From Candidatus Gastranaerophilales bacterium (GTDB taxonomy: Bacteria > Cyanobacteriota > Vampirovibrionia > Gastranaerophilales > Gastranaerophilaceae), in the NCBI GenBank assembly GCA_944322615.1, contig CALUPH010000004.1, positions 78,829 to 142,828 of the forward strand: a stretch of DNA of 64,000 bases. The letters run 5' to 3'. Both the position numbers and the translations under genes were made by a program. Below the pieces are notes generated by a model, which had not been told where the DNA came from, did not search any database, and worked only from the letters and a program-made list of their open reading frames with translations. Within the stretch, counting starts at the first letter, position 1. Every line of letters begins with the position of its first letter. Positions 8,021 through 16,028 of the stretch are shown piece after piece.

Positions 8021-10162
8021 TTACATACTTTTTCTATCTCTAATCTCTTCCATTTTAGCTTCGTTAAGACGAGTATCACCTTTTACTCTTGAATAAGAGA
8101 GATAACCGTTCATCCTATCGATTTTTGTTAAATTTCGGCTTCCGCATTTAGGACAAACATCCATATTCAACTCTTGGTGACCGCAATCGTCACAATATGA
8201 AAGTGATAAGTTTACTCCTTCGTAGAATCCCATATCCATTGCTCTTTCTATTAAGGTTCTAATTGCCTCTTTATTGTAAGAGATTGGATATTTAACATAT
8301 TGAATTTTTCCGCCATTCATCAAATTCCAAAATCTGTTTTCCAAATCTTGTTTTTGAATTGGGCTTATATCTTCAGAAACGTGACAGTGGAAGCTGTTTG
8401 AAACATATCCTCTGTCTGATACGTTTGCTATAACACCATATTTTTCGCGGAATTGTTTTACCTGTAATCCGCAAAGATTTTCAGCAGGTGTTCCGTATAA
8501 AGCATATAAATTACCGTCTTCTTCTTTAAACTCATTTACACGCTTATTAATGTATTCCATAACTTCAATTGCAAATTGACCATCTTCAACAAGTGATTTT
8601 CCGTTATGAATTTGTTGTAATTCATTTAATGCTGTAATACCAAATGAAGCAGTGGCAGCCTTTAATAAAGGTTTAATTTTATCGTGGAAACCTAAATGAC
8701 CGCCGTAGAAACCACCCTCGCAATATGCAAGAGGATTTGTTGAAGCCTTCATTTCACCAAGATAATCATAAGTTCTGATGTGCAATTTTCTGATTAATTG
8801 TAAATAGTAATCAAGTACTTCATAGAAATCTTTGCTTTCTTTTTTCGCCTTTGCATATATCATTGGTAAATGTAAACTGATAGCACCAATATTAAATCTT
8901 CCGACAAATACAGGTACATCGTTTTCATCAGCAGGTTTCATACCGCCTCTTTCAAACCAAGGGGATAAGAAAGCTCTGCAACCCATAGGTGAAATGACTT
9001 TTTTATATTTTTTATAAATACTTGCAACGTATCCTTCACCTGTTAATGAAAGCCAATCAGGGTACATTGATTTTTGTGAACATTCGATACCTGCTTCAAA
9101 AACATCTTCAAGTTCACAGCCTTTTCCGTGCAAATCTTTATCATATAAAAATACAATTTTAGGGAATAATACAGGTTTTTTGCATTCTTTCTTGCCTTGA
9201 CCATTTTTTCTGGTTTCTAAAGCAATAATAGAAGCCATTTTTTCATATTCGCCTGTACCTAAACCAAGAGTAATTGTAATGAACGGATAATCACCTCTTG
9301 AAGAAGCAACAGTATTAAATTTGTATTCCCAACCTTGGAAGCCTTGTTCAAAATCAACTTTTACATCATTTAAAGCTTCTTTTCTGGCTTGTTCAAAGCT
9401 CAAGCCCATAGAAATATAACGAGAATATTGTTTTTGATATGTTTTTTCAGCATATGGGGCTAGTAGTTTATCTACTTCAGCAACTGTAAAACCGCCATAT
9501 TGTTGGCTTGCAGCAGCCATAACGATATCGCCTATAACGTCAAACGCAACAGCCAAAGATTTTGGTTCATTGTACCAAAGGTTGCCCATTTCAAAACCGC
9601 CTTTAAGTACAGAAGCAACATCGAATAAACAACAGTTCATAGTATCACGTCTTGCAGACATATCATGAATGTATATGTAACCGTCACGAATAGCTTGTAA
9701 ATCTTCTACTGTTAGGAAGAATTTTTTGTATAATTCTTTGTTTAACTGATTAAATATTAAAGAACGTTTAGTAGAAACTAAAGCGGAGTCGGAATTTGAA
9801 TTTTCCTTATCTCCGATGTACATGATTTTTTGGCTTTCCTGATAAACTTTATCAAGCATTCTAACGAAATCTTGCTTGTAGTTTCTGTAATTTCTATAGC
9901 TTTGACCTACTTTAGAGTTAACATTTTCAAGTGCATCTTCAACAATGTTGTGCATTTCTTGAATATAAACTTCATTTTTTCCACTGTCTTTAACTTCTTT
10001 TTCAACAATAGAGCAAATTTTATCTATTTGTTCGGGGGTAAAATCAATCAACACTCGAAGAGCAGATTTTTTAACTGCATTAACCACTTTATTTATATCA
10101 AACTTTTCTTTAGTTCCATCTTTTTTAATAACAAAAAGTTCTTTTAATTCACTATTTTCCAT
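8021..10162 (-). CDS. nrdD: Anaerobic ribonucleoside-triphosphate reductase (class III)
   Basis: The glycyl-radical enzyme that reduces ribonucleotides to deoxyribonucleotides without oxygen. From the ATG at 10162 the product is 713 aa: an ATP-cone regulatory domain (opening with FVIKKDGTKEKF), the catalytic barrel, a C-terminal zinc site of four cysteines (CDDC...CPKC) and the glycyl-radical loop RMNGYLS near the end. The frame is open to a TTG at 10255, but the extra 31 residues are not family-like, and the ATG has a GGGGTAGG purine tract just upstream. A promoter at 10260-10288 and a Fur-like box at 10306-10324 lie upstream, leaving a leader of about 90 nt. Confidence 0.95.
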   Translation of the reverse strand: MENSELKELFVIKKDGTKEKFDINKVVNAVKKSALRVLIDFTPEQIDKICSIVEKEVKDSGKNEVYIQEMHNIVEDALENVNSKVGQSYRNYRNYKQDFVRMLDKVYQESQKIMYIGDKENSNSDSALVSTKRSLIFNQLNKELYKKFFLTVEDLQAIRDGYIYIHDMSARRDTMNCCLFDVASVLKGGFEMGNLWYNEPKSLAVAFDVIGDIVMAAASQQYGGFTVAEVDKLLAPYAEKTYQKQYSRYISMGLSFEQARKEALNDVKVDFEQGFQGWEYKFNTVASSRGDYPFITITLGLGTGEYEKMASIIALETRKNGQGKKECKKPVLFPKIVFLYDKDLHGKGCELEDVFEAGIECSQKSMYPDWLSLTGEGYVASIYKKYKKVISPMGCRAFLSPWFERGGMKPADENDVPVFVGRFNIGAISLHLPMIYAKAKKESKDFYEVLDYYLQLIRKLHIRTYDYLGEMKASTNPLAYCEGGFYGGHLGFHDKIKPLLKAATASFGITALNELQQIHNGKSLVEDGQFAIEVMEYINKRVNEFKEEDGNLYALYGTPAENLCGLQVKQFREKYGVIANVSDRGYVSNSFHCHVSEDISPIQKQDLENRFWNLMNGGKIQYVKYPISYNKEAIRTLIERAMDMGFYEGVNLSLSYCDDCGHQELNMDVCPKCGSRNLTKIDRMNGYLSYSRVKGDTRLNEAKMEEIRDRKSM

Positions 10163-10259
10163 GCCTACCCCAGCTATATTATTTGCATACCCTAAAACAC
10201 GTTTAAACAACGCATTTTTAAATGATATTTTTCCCAAATCTCGAATTTGTAACAATATT

Positions 10260-10288
10260 ATTTTACATCAAAATTGCATGCCTGTAAA
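10260..10288 (-). promoter_or_regulatory. Predicted sigma-70-type promoter of nrdDG
   Basis: Read on the minus strand this is TTTACA, a 17-bp spacer, then TAAAAT. It is close to consensus, with optimal spacing, and oriented toward nrdD. Transcription would start near 10253, inside the TTG that would begin the longer nrdD frame. This supports the ATG at 10162 as the true start. Confidence 0.6.
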
Positions 10289-10305
10289 TAGATAAAAAAC
10301 ATTTT

Positions 10306-10324
10306 GATAATAGTTATCATTTTC
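10306..10324. promoter_or_regulatory. Fur-family box candidate upstream of nrdDG
   Basis: The 19 bases match the classical Fur consensus (GATAATGATAATCATTATC) at 15 of 19 positions by hand count, and contain the perfect palindrome TGATAA-TAG-TTATCA. The box sits 17 bp upstream of the predicted -35 of nrdDG, and no other gene reads out of this gap. Metal-dependent control of an iron-sulfur-dependent enzyme pair is biologically sensible. A different Fur-family member (PerR, Zur) could also bind. Confidence 0.5.
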
Positions 10325-10418
10325 AAAATATATAAAGATAATCAATTTTAAGGGCTGTTCAATAATATAATTTGATTTTAAAACTTAGAAAGTAAATTGG
10401 AATTAGGATTAATCATAA

Positions 10419-10637
10419 TTAATTCATTTCAAAATTTTGTTCCAATTTAATAAATTCACTTTGTAAGTTATTAAAATTTTCCTTTAGTATATCAATTATG
10501 TTTTCTATATCAGTTTTATAATATGTGTCTTTTTCATAAATAAATTCATCAAGGATTTTCATAATAGTATTCATTTTGCTGATAATAAACATAATGTCAC
10601 TAATTTTATCTTTAGTTTGGTTGTGAATATTCTCCAT
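10419..10637 (-). CDS. Small hypothetical helical protein, divergent from an XRE regulator
   Basis: A 72-residue, mostly alpha-helical, acidic protein (opening MENIHNQTKDKISDIMF) with heptad-like hydrophobic spacing and no recognisable family. An AAAGGA site precedes the ATG. It is transcribed away from the XRE regulator at 10724, and the tandem operator repeats lie between the two, so the regulator may control both. It could be the partner of the regulator in a small two-gene module, but nothing in its sequence proves this. Confidence 0.55.
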   Translation of the reverse strand: MENIHNQTKDKISDIMFIISKMNTIMKILDEFIYEKDTYYKTDIENIIDILKENFNNLQSEFIKLEQNFEMN

Positions 10638-10661
10638 AAGTTTTCCTTTCTTGGATATTAC

Positions 10662-10709
10662 CCAGTAGGATTATGTTAACATATCCAGTAAAAATATGTT
10701 AGAATATCC
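10662..10709. promoter_or_regulatory. Two tandem operator-like repeats (23-bp period) over the XRE promoter
   Basis: Two direct repeats, 10662-10686 and 10685-10709, begin CCAGTA, contain TATGTTA and end ATATCC. They agree at about 20 of 25 positions and are spaced 23 bp apart, close to two helical turns. They cover a promoter-like pair reading into the regulator (TTAACA at 10676-10681, 18-bp spacer, TAGAAT at 10700-10705). This is the layout expected for autoregulation by the HTH protein encoded at 10724. Confidence 0.5.
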
Positions 10710-10723
10710 CATAAAATTTTTAA

Positions 10724-10942
10724 ATGAGTTTTGAAAATTTTTATAAAAATTTAGGGAAAAGAATAAAACAGCTAAGAGAAGAAAGACATCTTACGCAAGA
10801 GAAACTTGCAGAATTAGCAGGCATAAGTTTAGATTATTTAGGTAAGATAGAGATAAGTATAAACAGACCCGGGTTAATTACATTGTTGAAAATAGCAAAA
10901 GCCCTTGATATTTCTATGGAAGAATTATTTAAAACATTATAA
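10724..10942 (+). CDS. XRE-family (Cro/CI-type) HTH transcriptional regulator
   Basis: A 72-residue single-domain DNA-binding protein that consists almost wholly of the HTH_3 fold: LGKRIKQLREERHLTQEKLAELAGIS is followed by the recognition helix region (LDYLGKIE) and the closing helices. It binds DNA as a dimer and lies directly downstream of two tandem repeats that overlap its own promoter, so it is likely autoregulated. It resembles the second XRE protein in this window (43412), but is not a close copy. Confidence 0.9.
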   Translation: MSFENFYKNLGKRIKQLREERHLTQEKLAELAGISLDYLGKIEISINRPGLITLLKIAKALDISMEELFKTL

Positions 10943-10996
10943 TTCTGATTTTAATTTTTTTGATTTTCTCTTAATTTAAAATATGTTGAATGAGAA

Positions 10997-11025
10997 TTGA
11001 AATGAACTTTGAAATGAGTTATAAT
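10997..11025 (+). promoter_or_regulatory. Strong predicted sigma-70 promoter of a candidate small RNA
   Basis: TTGAAA (10997-11002), a 17-bp spacer, then a perfect TATAAT (11020-11025). The start of transcription would be about 11032, three bases before the 5' arm of a 12-bp helix whose 3' arm ends in a T-run. There is no open reading frame between promoter and terminator, which points to an RNA gene. Confidence 0.65.
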
Positions 11026-11031
11026 TAATAT

Positions 11032-11132
11032 TGAAACAGTTGAATGAAATGCAGAAATAATATAGCACCTACTGCGGTTTGGTATTCACCATTCGATGAT
11101 GAGGAGCTGTTCATCCATTCAACTGTTTTTTC
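11032..11132 (+). ncRNA. Candidate ~100-nt structured RNA with its own promoter and terminator
   Basis: The transcript is closed by a perfect 12-bp helix (11035-11046 with 11116-11127) followed by a T-run, so the outer helix also serves as terminator. Inside, three short hairpins can form: GCAG with CTGC, TGGU-AUUC-ACCA, and GAUGA with UCAUC. Together they give a cloverleaf-like junction. I looked for the conserved cores of SRP RNA, 6S RNA, tmRNA and RNase P and do not see them. The 251-bp gene-free stretch between the XRE gene and 11194 holds nothing else. Function unknown. Confidence 0.5.
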
Positions 11133-11261
11133 TGTTTTTATCATTTACAGCTCCTATAATTTCATCTTACGGAATTAAAAATGAATATGTTATAATGAAT
11201 AAAGAAATTCAAGAAGATTTCAAATCAAAATATGATTTTGCAAAGGTAAATATAAATCAAA

Positions 11262-11456
11262 ATGAATGATAAAAATGCTTTAGATTTATTAAATATGTAT
11301 ATAACAGCTGCTCAAATTGCCAAATCAAAAAATAAATATGAGTATCATCTTAATATGCAAGAAGCTGTTTTTATTGAGCTTTTTAAAAAAGCTTTCCCTA
11401 ATATGAAAGACAATATAAATACTGCTAATATTGCTAAAAATATTTTAAACAGTTAA
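11262..11456 (+). CDS. Small hypothetical protein (64 aa)
   Basis: A helical, soluble-looking protein with no recognised domain (opens MNDKNALDLLNMYITAAQIAKSK in two parts). Codon usage matches its neighbours, which supports a real gene. A 24-residue frame (11195-11269) with a TATAAT overlapping its ATG precedes and overlaps it by 8 nt, and could be a leader peptide or chance. It lies between the candidate RNA and the ABC permease genes and has no clear link to either. Confidence 0.5.
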   Translation: MNDKNALDLLNMYITAAQIAKSKNKYEYHLNMQEAVFIELFKKAFPNMKDNINTANIAKNILNS

Positions 11457-11542
11457 TTTATAAATTATAGTTAAATCTTGCTAAAATTAACAACTCTACA
11501 CGACCAATTGCCAAAAATGTACAGATATTCTAAAATTAGCGT

Positions 11543-12511
11543 ATGAATTTAGCAGGCTATATAATTAAAAGAATTTTTCAAACGATACCGTTATTATTTT
11601 TGGTATCCATAATAAGTTTTTTTCTTATTCGGCTTGCTCCTGTTGACCCTTTAGCCGAGCTTAGGTTAAATCCTTCTATTACTCAAGAAACTTTAGACTA
11701 CGAAGTCCAAAGATTAGGGTTAGATAAGCCTGTTATTGTTCAATATGGGTTATGGCTTAAAAGTTTTGTTAAAGGTGATATGGGCTATTGCACCACAGGT
11801 GAAAGAGTTGCCGATAAGTTAATGGAAAGAATTCCTAATACTCTTTTACTAACGGGTTTTGTAATTTTCTTTACCTGGGCGGTTGGTATACCATTGGGAA
11901 TTGTTGCCGCTTTACATTGGCGAAAGCCTATTGATAGGTTGCTTACTATTTTATCTAGTATTGGTATGGCAATACCTTCATTTTTCTTTGCACTTTTGTT
12001 ACTTATATTTGCAGTAAAAACAGGCTGGTTTCCTACGGGCGGGCTTACAAGTTATAATCATTCGGAAATGACAATTTGGGGCAAAATAGTTGATGTTTTG
12101 CATCATTTAGTTTTACCTGTTGTTGTTTTATTTACTATTTCTTTATCAGGTTTACAAAGGCAGATGAGGGGTAATCTGCTTGATGTTTTGCAATCTGATT
12201 ATGTTAAATTTGCCCGTGCAAAAGGTTTAAGTGAAACTAAAGTTATATATAAACATGCATTGCGTAATGCAATAAACCCGATGGTTACATTATTAGGTTT
12301 TGAGTTTGCTTCTTTATTAAGCGGTGCCGCTTTAACAGAATATGTTTTTCAATACCCCGGGTTAGGTCGTTTAATTCTTGAAGCTGTTATGAAATCTGAC
12401 ATAAATCTTGTTATGGCTTCATTAATGATTGGTACAATAATGCTTGTTTTAGGTAATTTGATTGCCGATATTCTTTTAAAACTTGTTGACCCGAGAGTGG
12501 AGGCAGTTTAA
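11543..12511 (+). CDS. Peptide/nickel-type ABC transporter permease (DppB/OppB family)
   Basis: An inner-membrane permease subunit of ~322 aa with six predicted helices. It has the N-terminal family block (IIKRIFQTIPLLFLVSIISF), the RLAPVDP loop and the EAA-type cytoplasmic loop (ARAKGLSETKVIYKHALRNA) that contacts the ATPase. It overlaps the second permease by one base (TAATG), so the two form the heterodimeric channel. The solute-binding protein and ATPases are not in this window. The substrate is likely a peptide, but this is family knowledge only. Confidence 0.9.
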   Translation: MNLAGYIIKRIFQTIPLLFLVSIISFFLIRLAPVDPLAELRLNPSITQETLDYEVQRLGLDKPVIVQYGLWLKSFVKGDMGYCTTGERVADKLMERIPNTLLLTGFVIFFTWAVGIPLGIVAALHWRKPIDRLLTILSSIGMAIPSFFFALLLLIFAVKTGWFPTGGLTSYNHSEMTIWGKIVDVLHHLVLPVVVLFTISLSGLQRQMRGNLLDVLQSDYVKFARAKGLSETKVIYKHALRNAINPMVTLLGFEFASLLSGAALTEYVFQYPGLGRLILEAVMKSDINLVMASLMIGTIMLVLGNLIADILLKLVDPRVEAV

Positions 12512-13608
12512 TGGCTAAGCTTCCTGATATAAACGGTTTCAAAAGTGAAAATCTTTTAAAGAGTATTCTTAAAGATAAATTTGCACGTGTTGCGTTCATT
12601 ATATTATGTATTCTTTATTTATCCGTATTTTTAGCTTCTTTTATAAGTCCTTATTTTAAAGATTATTCAAACAGAAATAAATCATACTGCCCGCCATCTA
12701 AAATATACATAATTAATGAAAAAGGGAAACTATCAAAACCATATACTTATAACTATATCAGATATTTTGACAAAGAAAATTTTGACACAAAATATATAGA
12801 AGACAGAACAAAAAAATATCAAGTAAAATATTTCGCAAAAGGTGAAAAATACAAGCTTTTTGGCTTTATTCCTTTTGACAGGCATTTTTATGATGTCGAA
12901 AAAGGCGGAGAACTCTATTTGTTAGGAACGGATATTAACGGAAGAGATAATTTTTCACGTTTGCTATATGGCGGTCAAATATCGCTTACCATTGGGTTTC
13001 TTGCTTTGCTCGTTTCATTCCCGTTAGGAATGCTGTATGGCGGGTTATCAGGCTATTTGGGCGGAAAAACAGACTTTATTATGATGAGAATATCAGAAGC
13101 AATTATGTCTATACCAAGTTTTTACCTTTTAATTATATTAGCTTCGATTTTACCTGCGAATATGACAAGTGTGCAAAGGTTTACCCTTATTGTACTTATA
13201 TTAGCATTAATAGGTTGGGCAGGATTCTCAAGAGTAGTAAGAGGTATGGTGCTTTCAATAAAGAAAAAAGAATTTGTAATTGCATCTGAAGCATTAGGAG
13301 CTTCAAACTTAAGAACAATAATTCATCATATTTTGCCTCAAACAATAAGCTATGTAATCATAGCAATGACATTGAGCGTACCATCTTATATATTATCGGA
13401 ATCAGGTTTAAGTTTTCTTGGTTTAGGTATTCAACAACCTGATGCAAGTTGGGGAAATATGCTTAAAGAAGCTCAAGAATTCGTGAATATCATATCAAGA
13501 CCTTGGCTGTTGACTCCCGGTTTCTTAATTTTTGTTGCGGTTTTATCTTTTAACGTGATTGGTGATACAATTAGAGATGTATTGGATCCAAACAGCAGAG
13601 AAAGATAA
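12511..13608 (+). CDS. Peptide/nickel-type ABC transporter permease (DppC/OppC family, long periplasmic insert)
   Basis: The partner permease of the gene at 11543. After the first helix there is a ~100-residue periplasmic insert (residues ~45-145) ending at LGTDINGRDNFSRLLYGG, the usual entry into the DppC core. The EAA loop (ASEALGASNLRTIIHHILPQT) and the conserved C-terminal block (LSFLGLGIQQPDASWG) are present. This long-insert form is found in a known subset of oligopeptide permeases. The 13612 MgtC gene follows after 3 nt, which may be only incidental clustering. Confidence 0.9.
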   Translation: MAKLPDINGFKSENLLKSILKDKFARVAFIILCILYLSVFLASFISPYFKDYSNRNKSYCPPSKIYIINEKGKLSKPYTYNYIRYFDKENFDTKYIEDRTKKYQVKYFAKGEKYKLFGFIPFDRHFYDVEKGGELYLLGTDINGRDNFSRLLYGGQISLTIGFLALLVSFPLGMLYGGLSGYLGGKTDFIMMRISEAIMSIPSFYLLIILASILPANMTSVQRFTLIVLILALIGWAGFSRVVRGMVLSIKKKEFVIASEALGASNLRTIIHHILPQTISYVIIAMTLSVPSYILSESGLSFLGLGIQQPDASWGNMLKEAQEFVNIISRPWLLTPGFLIFVAVLSFNVIGDTIRDVLDPNSRER

Positions 13609-13611
13609 AGA

Positions 13612-14325
13612 ATGCAAGATATATTACACTACATTCAAATTGAAAACGCAGATATTTTATTAAGAATAATTTTTTCAATCATTTTAGGTTCAATAATAGG
13701 GCTTGAAAGAGAATTAACAAATAAATCCGCAGGGTTGAGAACTCAAATAATGGTTTGCTTGGGTTCTTGCCTTTTTACAATACTTTCAATATACGGATTT
13801 TCTACCGCAGTAACCTTGTATCCATTGGGTGATCCATCAAGAGTTGCAGCCCAAATTATTACCGGTATAGGTTTCATCGGCGCAGGAACTGTATTAAGAC
13901 AAGGACTTACCGTTACAGGGTTAACTACCGCCTCTACATTATGGATTGTTGCAGCAATCGGTATGGCTTGTGGCTGCGGAAAGTTAAATATAGCCGTCGT
14001 TTCAACCATTCTTGCAGTTGCTATACTCGTTTTAATAAGAATGTTTGAAATGAAAATTATGCCTAAAAATTTAAAGCATATGCGTAAAATCAAAATTTCT
14101 TTCATATGCAAATATGATGAATATAATGAAGTTTATAAAAAATTAGTTGATTTATTTCCTGAAATTATTGATTATAACCATAAAACAGTTGACGAAGACG
14201 GAGATATGCTGAAAATCAATGCTAAAGTTTTTTCAACCGAGAAAAGTCCTGTTATTCATATATATAGGAAGCTTGAAGATATGAAAAATTTACAATCCGT
14301 AAGCGTTAAGGAAATTTTTGATTAA
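13612..14325 (+). CDS. MgtC/SapB family membrane protein
   Basis: Four N-terminal helices carry the MgtC signature, with LGSIIGLERELTNKSAGLRTQIMVCLG split across residues ~24-50, the GIGFIGAGTVLRQG block and the GLTTASTLWIVAAIG block. A ~75-residue cytosolic C-terminal domain with an ACT-like pattern follows. MgtC-type proteins are tied to survival at low magnesium and to modulation of the ATP synthase or membrane potential. The true role in this organism is unknown. It begins 3 nt after the permease stop. Confidence 0.9.
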   Translation: MQDILHYIQIENADILLRIIFSIILGSIIGLERELTNKSAGLRTQIMVCLGSCLFTILSIYGFSTAVTLYPLGDPSRVAAQIITGIGFIGAGTVLRQGLTVTGLTTASTLWIVAAIGMACGCGKLNIAVVSTILAVAILVLIRMFEMKIMPKNLKHMRKIKISFICKYDEYNEVYKKLVDLFPEIIDYNHKTVDEDGDMLKINAKVFSTEKSPVIHIYRKLEDMKNLQSVSVKEIFD

Positions 14326-14370
14326 AAAATCAAAAAAAGTGATATAATCTAAATTGTTCAGGGATTAAGT

Positions 14371-15201
14371 ATGCAAAAGACAGAAAAATTATATTCGGAT
14401 ATTCCTCCGACAAGGTTAAGGAACAGAAAAGAAAAATTTAGAAAAGCTCAAAATTTGCCGTTTTGGACTTGGCTCGCCGACAGAATTTTATTCAGAATGT
14501 TAAGTCATAGATTTTATGCACTTCGAATAAAAAATTTAGAAGCTTTCAATGAACGAAGAGATAAAAGATTTCCATCAATAATATATGCTCCGCATAATAA
14601 CTGGTGGGATGGTATTGTTGGCTACAACTTGATGAGACGTGCTTTTAAAGTCAGAACAAGAATGATGATAGAAGAAATGAACAGATTTCCTTTGTTCGCT
14701 TTAATTGGCGCTTTTCCTGTTAATAAAGCATCTGCACAGGAAGCTATGATTTCACTTAAATATATAGTTGATGATTTAAAAGACCCGGATATGGGGTTTT
14801 GGATATTTCCTCAAGGTATTGTTAGACCGCCAAATTATAGACCGATAGAGTTCCAAACAGGTTTGGCTTATATCGCTCAAAATGTTGCAAAAAAACATGG
14901 CGGTGTGAATTTAATTCCCGTAGCTGTTAACTATACCTTTTTGCGTGAAGATAGACCTGAATGTCTTGCAGAAGTTGGTGAACCGATTGTAATAACCGCT
15001 GAAAACTGCAAATTTGACAGGCATGAATTTACAAAGAAACTTCAAACAGAATTTGAAGCCCTTTGTAATGCCCAACTTCAAACATTTTCCAAAGGTGAAG
15101 TTACCGGTTATGAATATGTTTTCCGTCAAGATTTACCTTGGAATAGAAAAATTGAGAAAAAATTAAAGAATATTGCTCTTGAAAATATTCAAGAAGAATA
15201 A
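14371..15201 (+). CDS. Lysophospholipid/glycerol acyltransferase-like protein (PlsC superfamily)
   Basis: A 276-residue acyltransferase with a variant of motif I (PHNNWWDG, H-x4-D) and a motif III equivalent at FPQGIVRPP, where the usual PEGTR is changed. The HNNWWDG form is what I associate with a branch that acylates lipids or pigment glycosides rather than housekeeping PlsC, which at 5158 keeps NHNSHID and PEGTR. There is no clear transmembrane segment. A TATAAT lies at 14343-14348, between it and the MgtC gene, and an A/T hairpin ends the MgtC gene, so it is probably a separate unit. Confidence 0.75.
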   Translation: MQKTEKLYSDIPPTRLRNRKEKFRKAQNLPFWTWLADRILFRMLSHRFYALRIKNLEAFNERRDKRFPSIIYAPHNNWWDGIVGYNLMRRAFKVRTRMMIEEMNRFPLFALIGAFPVNKASAQEAMISLKYIVDDLKDPDMGFWIFPQGIVRPPNYRPIEFQTGLAYIAQNVAKKHGGVNLIPVAVNYTFLREDRPECLAEVGEPIVITAENCKFDRHEFTKKLQTEFEALCNAQLQTFSKGEVTGYEYVFRQDLPWNRKIEKKLKNIALENIQEE

Positions 15202-15293
15202 TTGGTAACTTTTGTAACAATTAATTAATTTTATGAAATTTCCAAAATTGAACTGAACTTTATATAAATATATCAGTTTATTTTGGATTGATT

Positions 15294-15486
15294 ATGGAGT
15301 TATATTCTGATTTAGACTTAGATAATGATATCAAATATGTAAAAACAGCAATTAATAAATATGCGGATTTTTATAAAAAAATCGAGCAGAGTGTCCACTG
15401 TGCAAATAAAGTTTTTGCTTCAAGATTCTGCTTTATTTGCTTTCAATTCAGAAACATATTTGATAGAAGTTTGTGGCTATGATTAA
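15294..15486 (+). pseudogene. Small gene apparently split by a frameshift at an A7 run
   Basis: From the ATG at 15294 the frame gives a plausible protein start (MELYSDLDLDNDIKYVKTA), but after an A7 run at 15375-15381 its tail turns into an unlikely Phe/Cys-rich sequence ending at 15482. The next frame, reading past the same A7, gives a protein-like tail (VQIKFLLQDSALFAFNSE... ending EVCGYD) and stops at 15486. Removing one A would join them into a 63-residue protein. A sequencing indel, a real mutation, or slippage at A7 are all possible. No family is recognised. It ends abutting the convergent hpt gene. Confidence 0.55.
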
Positions 15487-16028
15487 TTTGGGAAATATCC
15501 TATATAAGGAAGATTTCTATAATATCCTTTATAGTCTAAGCCATAGCCGACAACAAATTTGTCGTCAATTTCAAATCCGTATAAATCGGGTTCGATATCT
15601 ATTTGTCTTGCACACTTTTTATTTAAAAGAGCAGTAAATACAAGTTTCTTTGGATGATGTTTTATTTTAAACAAATCTGTTAAAAATCTTGCGGTTAAAC
15701 CTGTATCAATAATATCTTCAACAATTAAAACATTTTTTTCATGAAGATTTGGCAATGTTAAATCTATTGCTTGTAAGTTGTTTGTTGATTTTGACTCGTG
15801 TCCGTAACTCGATATTCTTATGAATTCCATTTGAATAGGATGCTTGAAGTGTTTAACTAAATCCGTACAAAACATAACAGAACCTTTTAAAACACAAATC
15901 ACATATATTTCTTCATCAGCGGGAAATGTTTTTTCGATATTTTCAGCCAGCGTTATTAATTTTTCTTTGATTTCTTCTTCAGAAATTAGAACTTTTAGTT
16001 CTTCAATTTTCTTGTCTAATATTACCAT
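15483..16028 (-). CDS. hpt: Hypoxanthine phosphoribosyltransferase
   Basis: A purine-salvage enzyme that converts hypoxanthine (and often guanine) plus PRPP into IMP/GMP. The type I PRT motif VLIVEDIIDTGLTA and the flexible-loop residues near SYGHES are clear, and the 181-aa length is normal. It overlaps the 3' end of tilS by 26 nt, a well-known pairing (tilS-hpt) in many bacteria. Confidence 0.93.
   Translation of the reverse strand: MVILDKKIEELKVLISEEEIKEKLITLAENIEKTFPADEEIYVICVLKGSVMFCTDLVKHFKHPIQMEFIRISSYGHESKSTNNLQAIDLTLPNLHEKNVLIVEDIIDTGLTARFLTDLFKIKHHPKKLVFTALLNKKCARQIDIEPDLYGFEIDDKFVVGYGLDYKGYYRNLPYIGYFPN

Noticed and set aside
11032..11132. SRP (4.5S) RNA or 6S RNA.
   Set aside because: The conserved SRP loop (AGGTCAGG ... 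GGAAGGNAGCAGC) is not present, and the length and hairpin layout do not fit the 6S rod with a central bubble.
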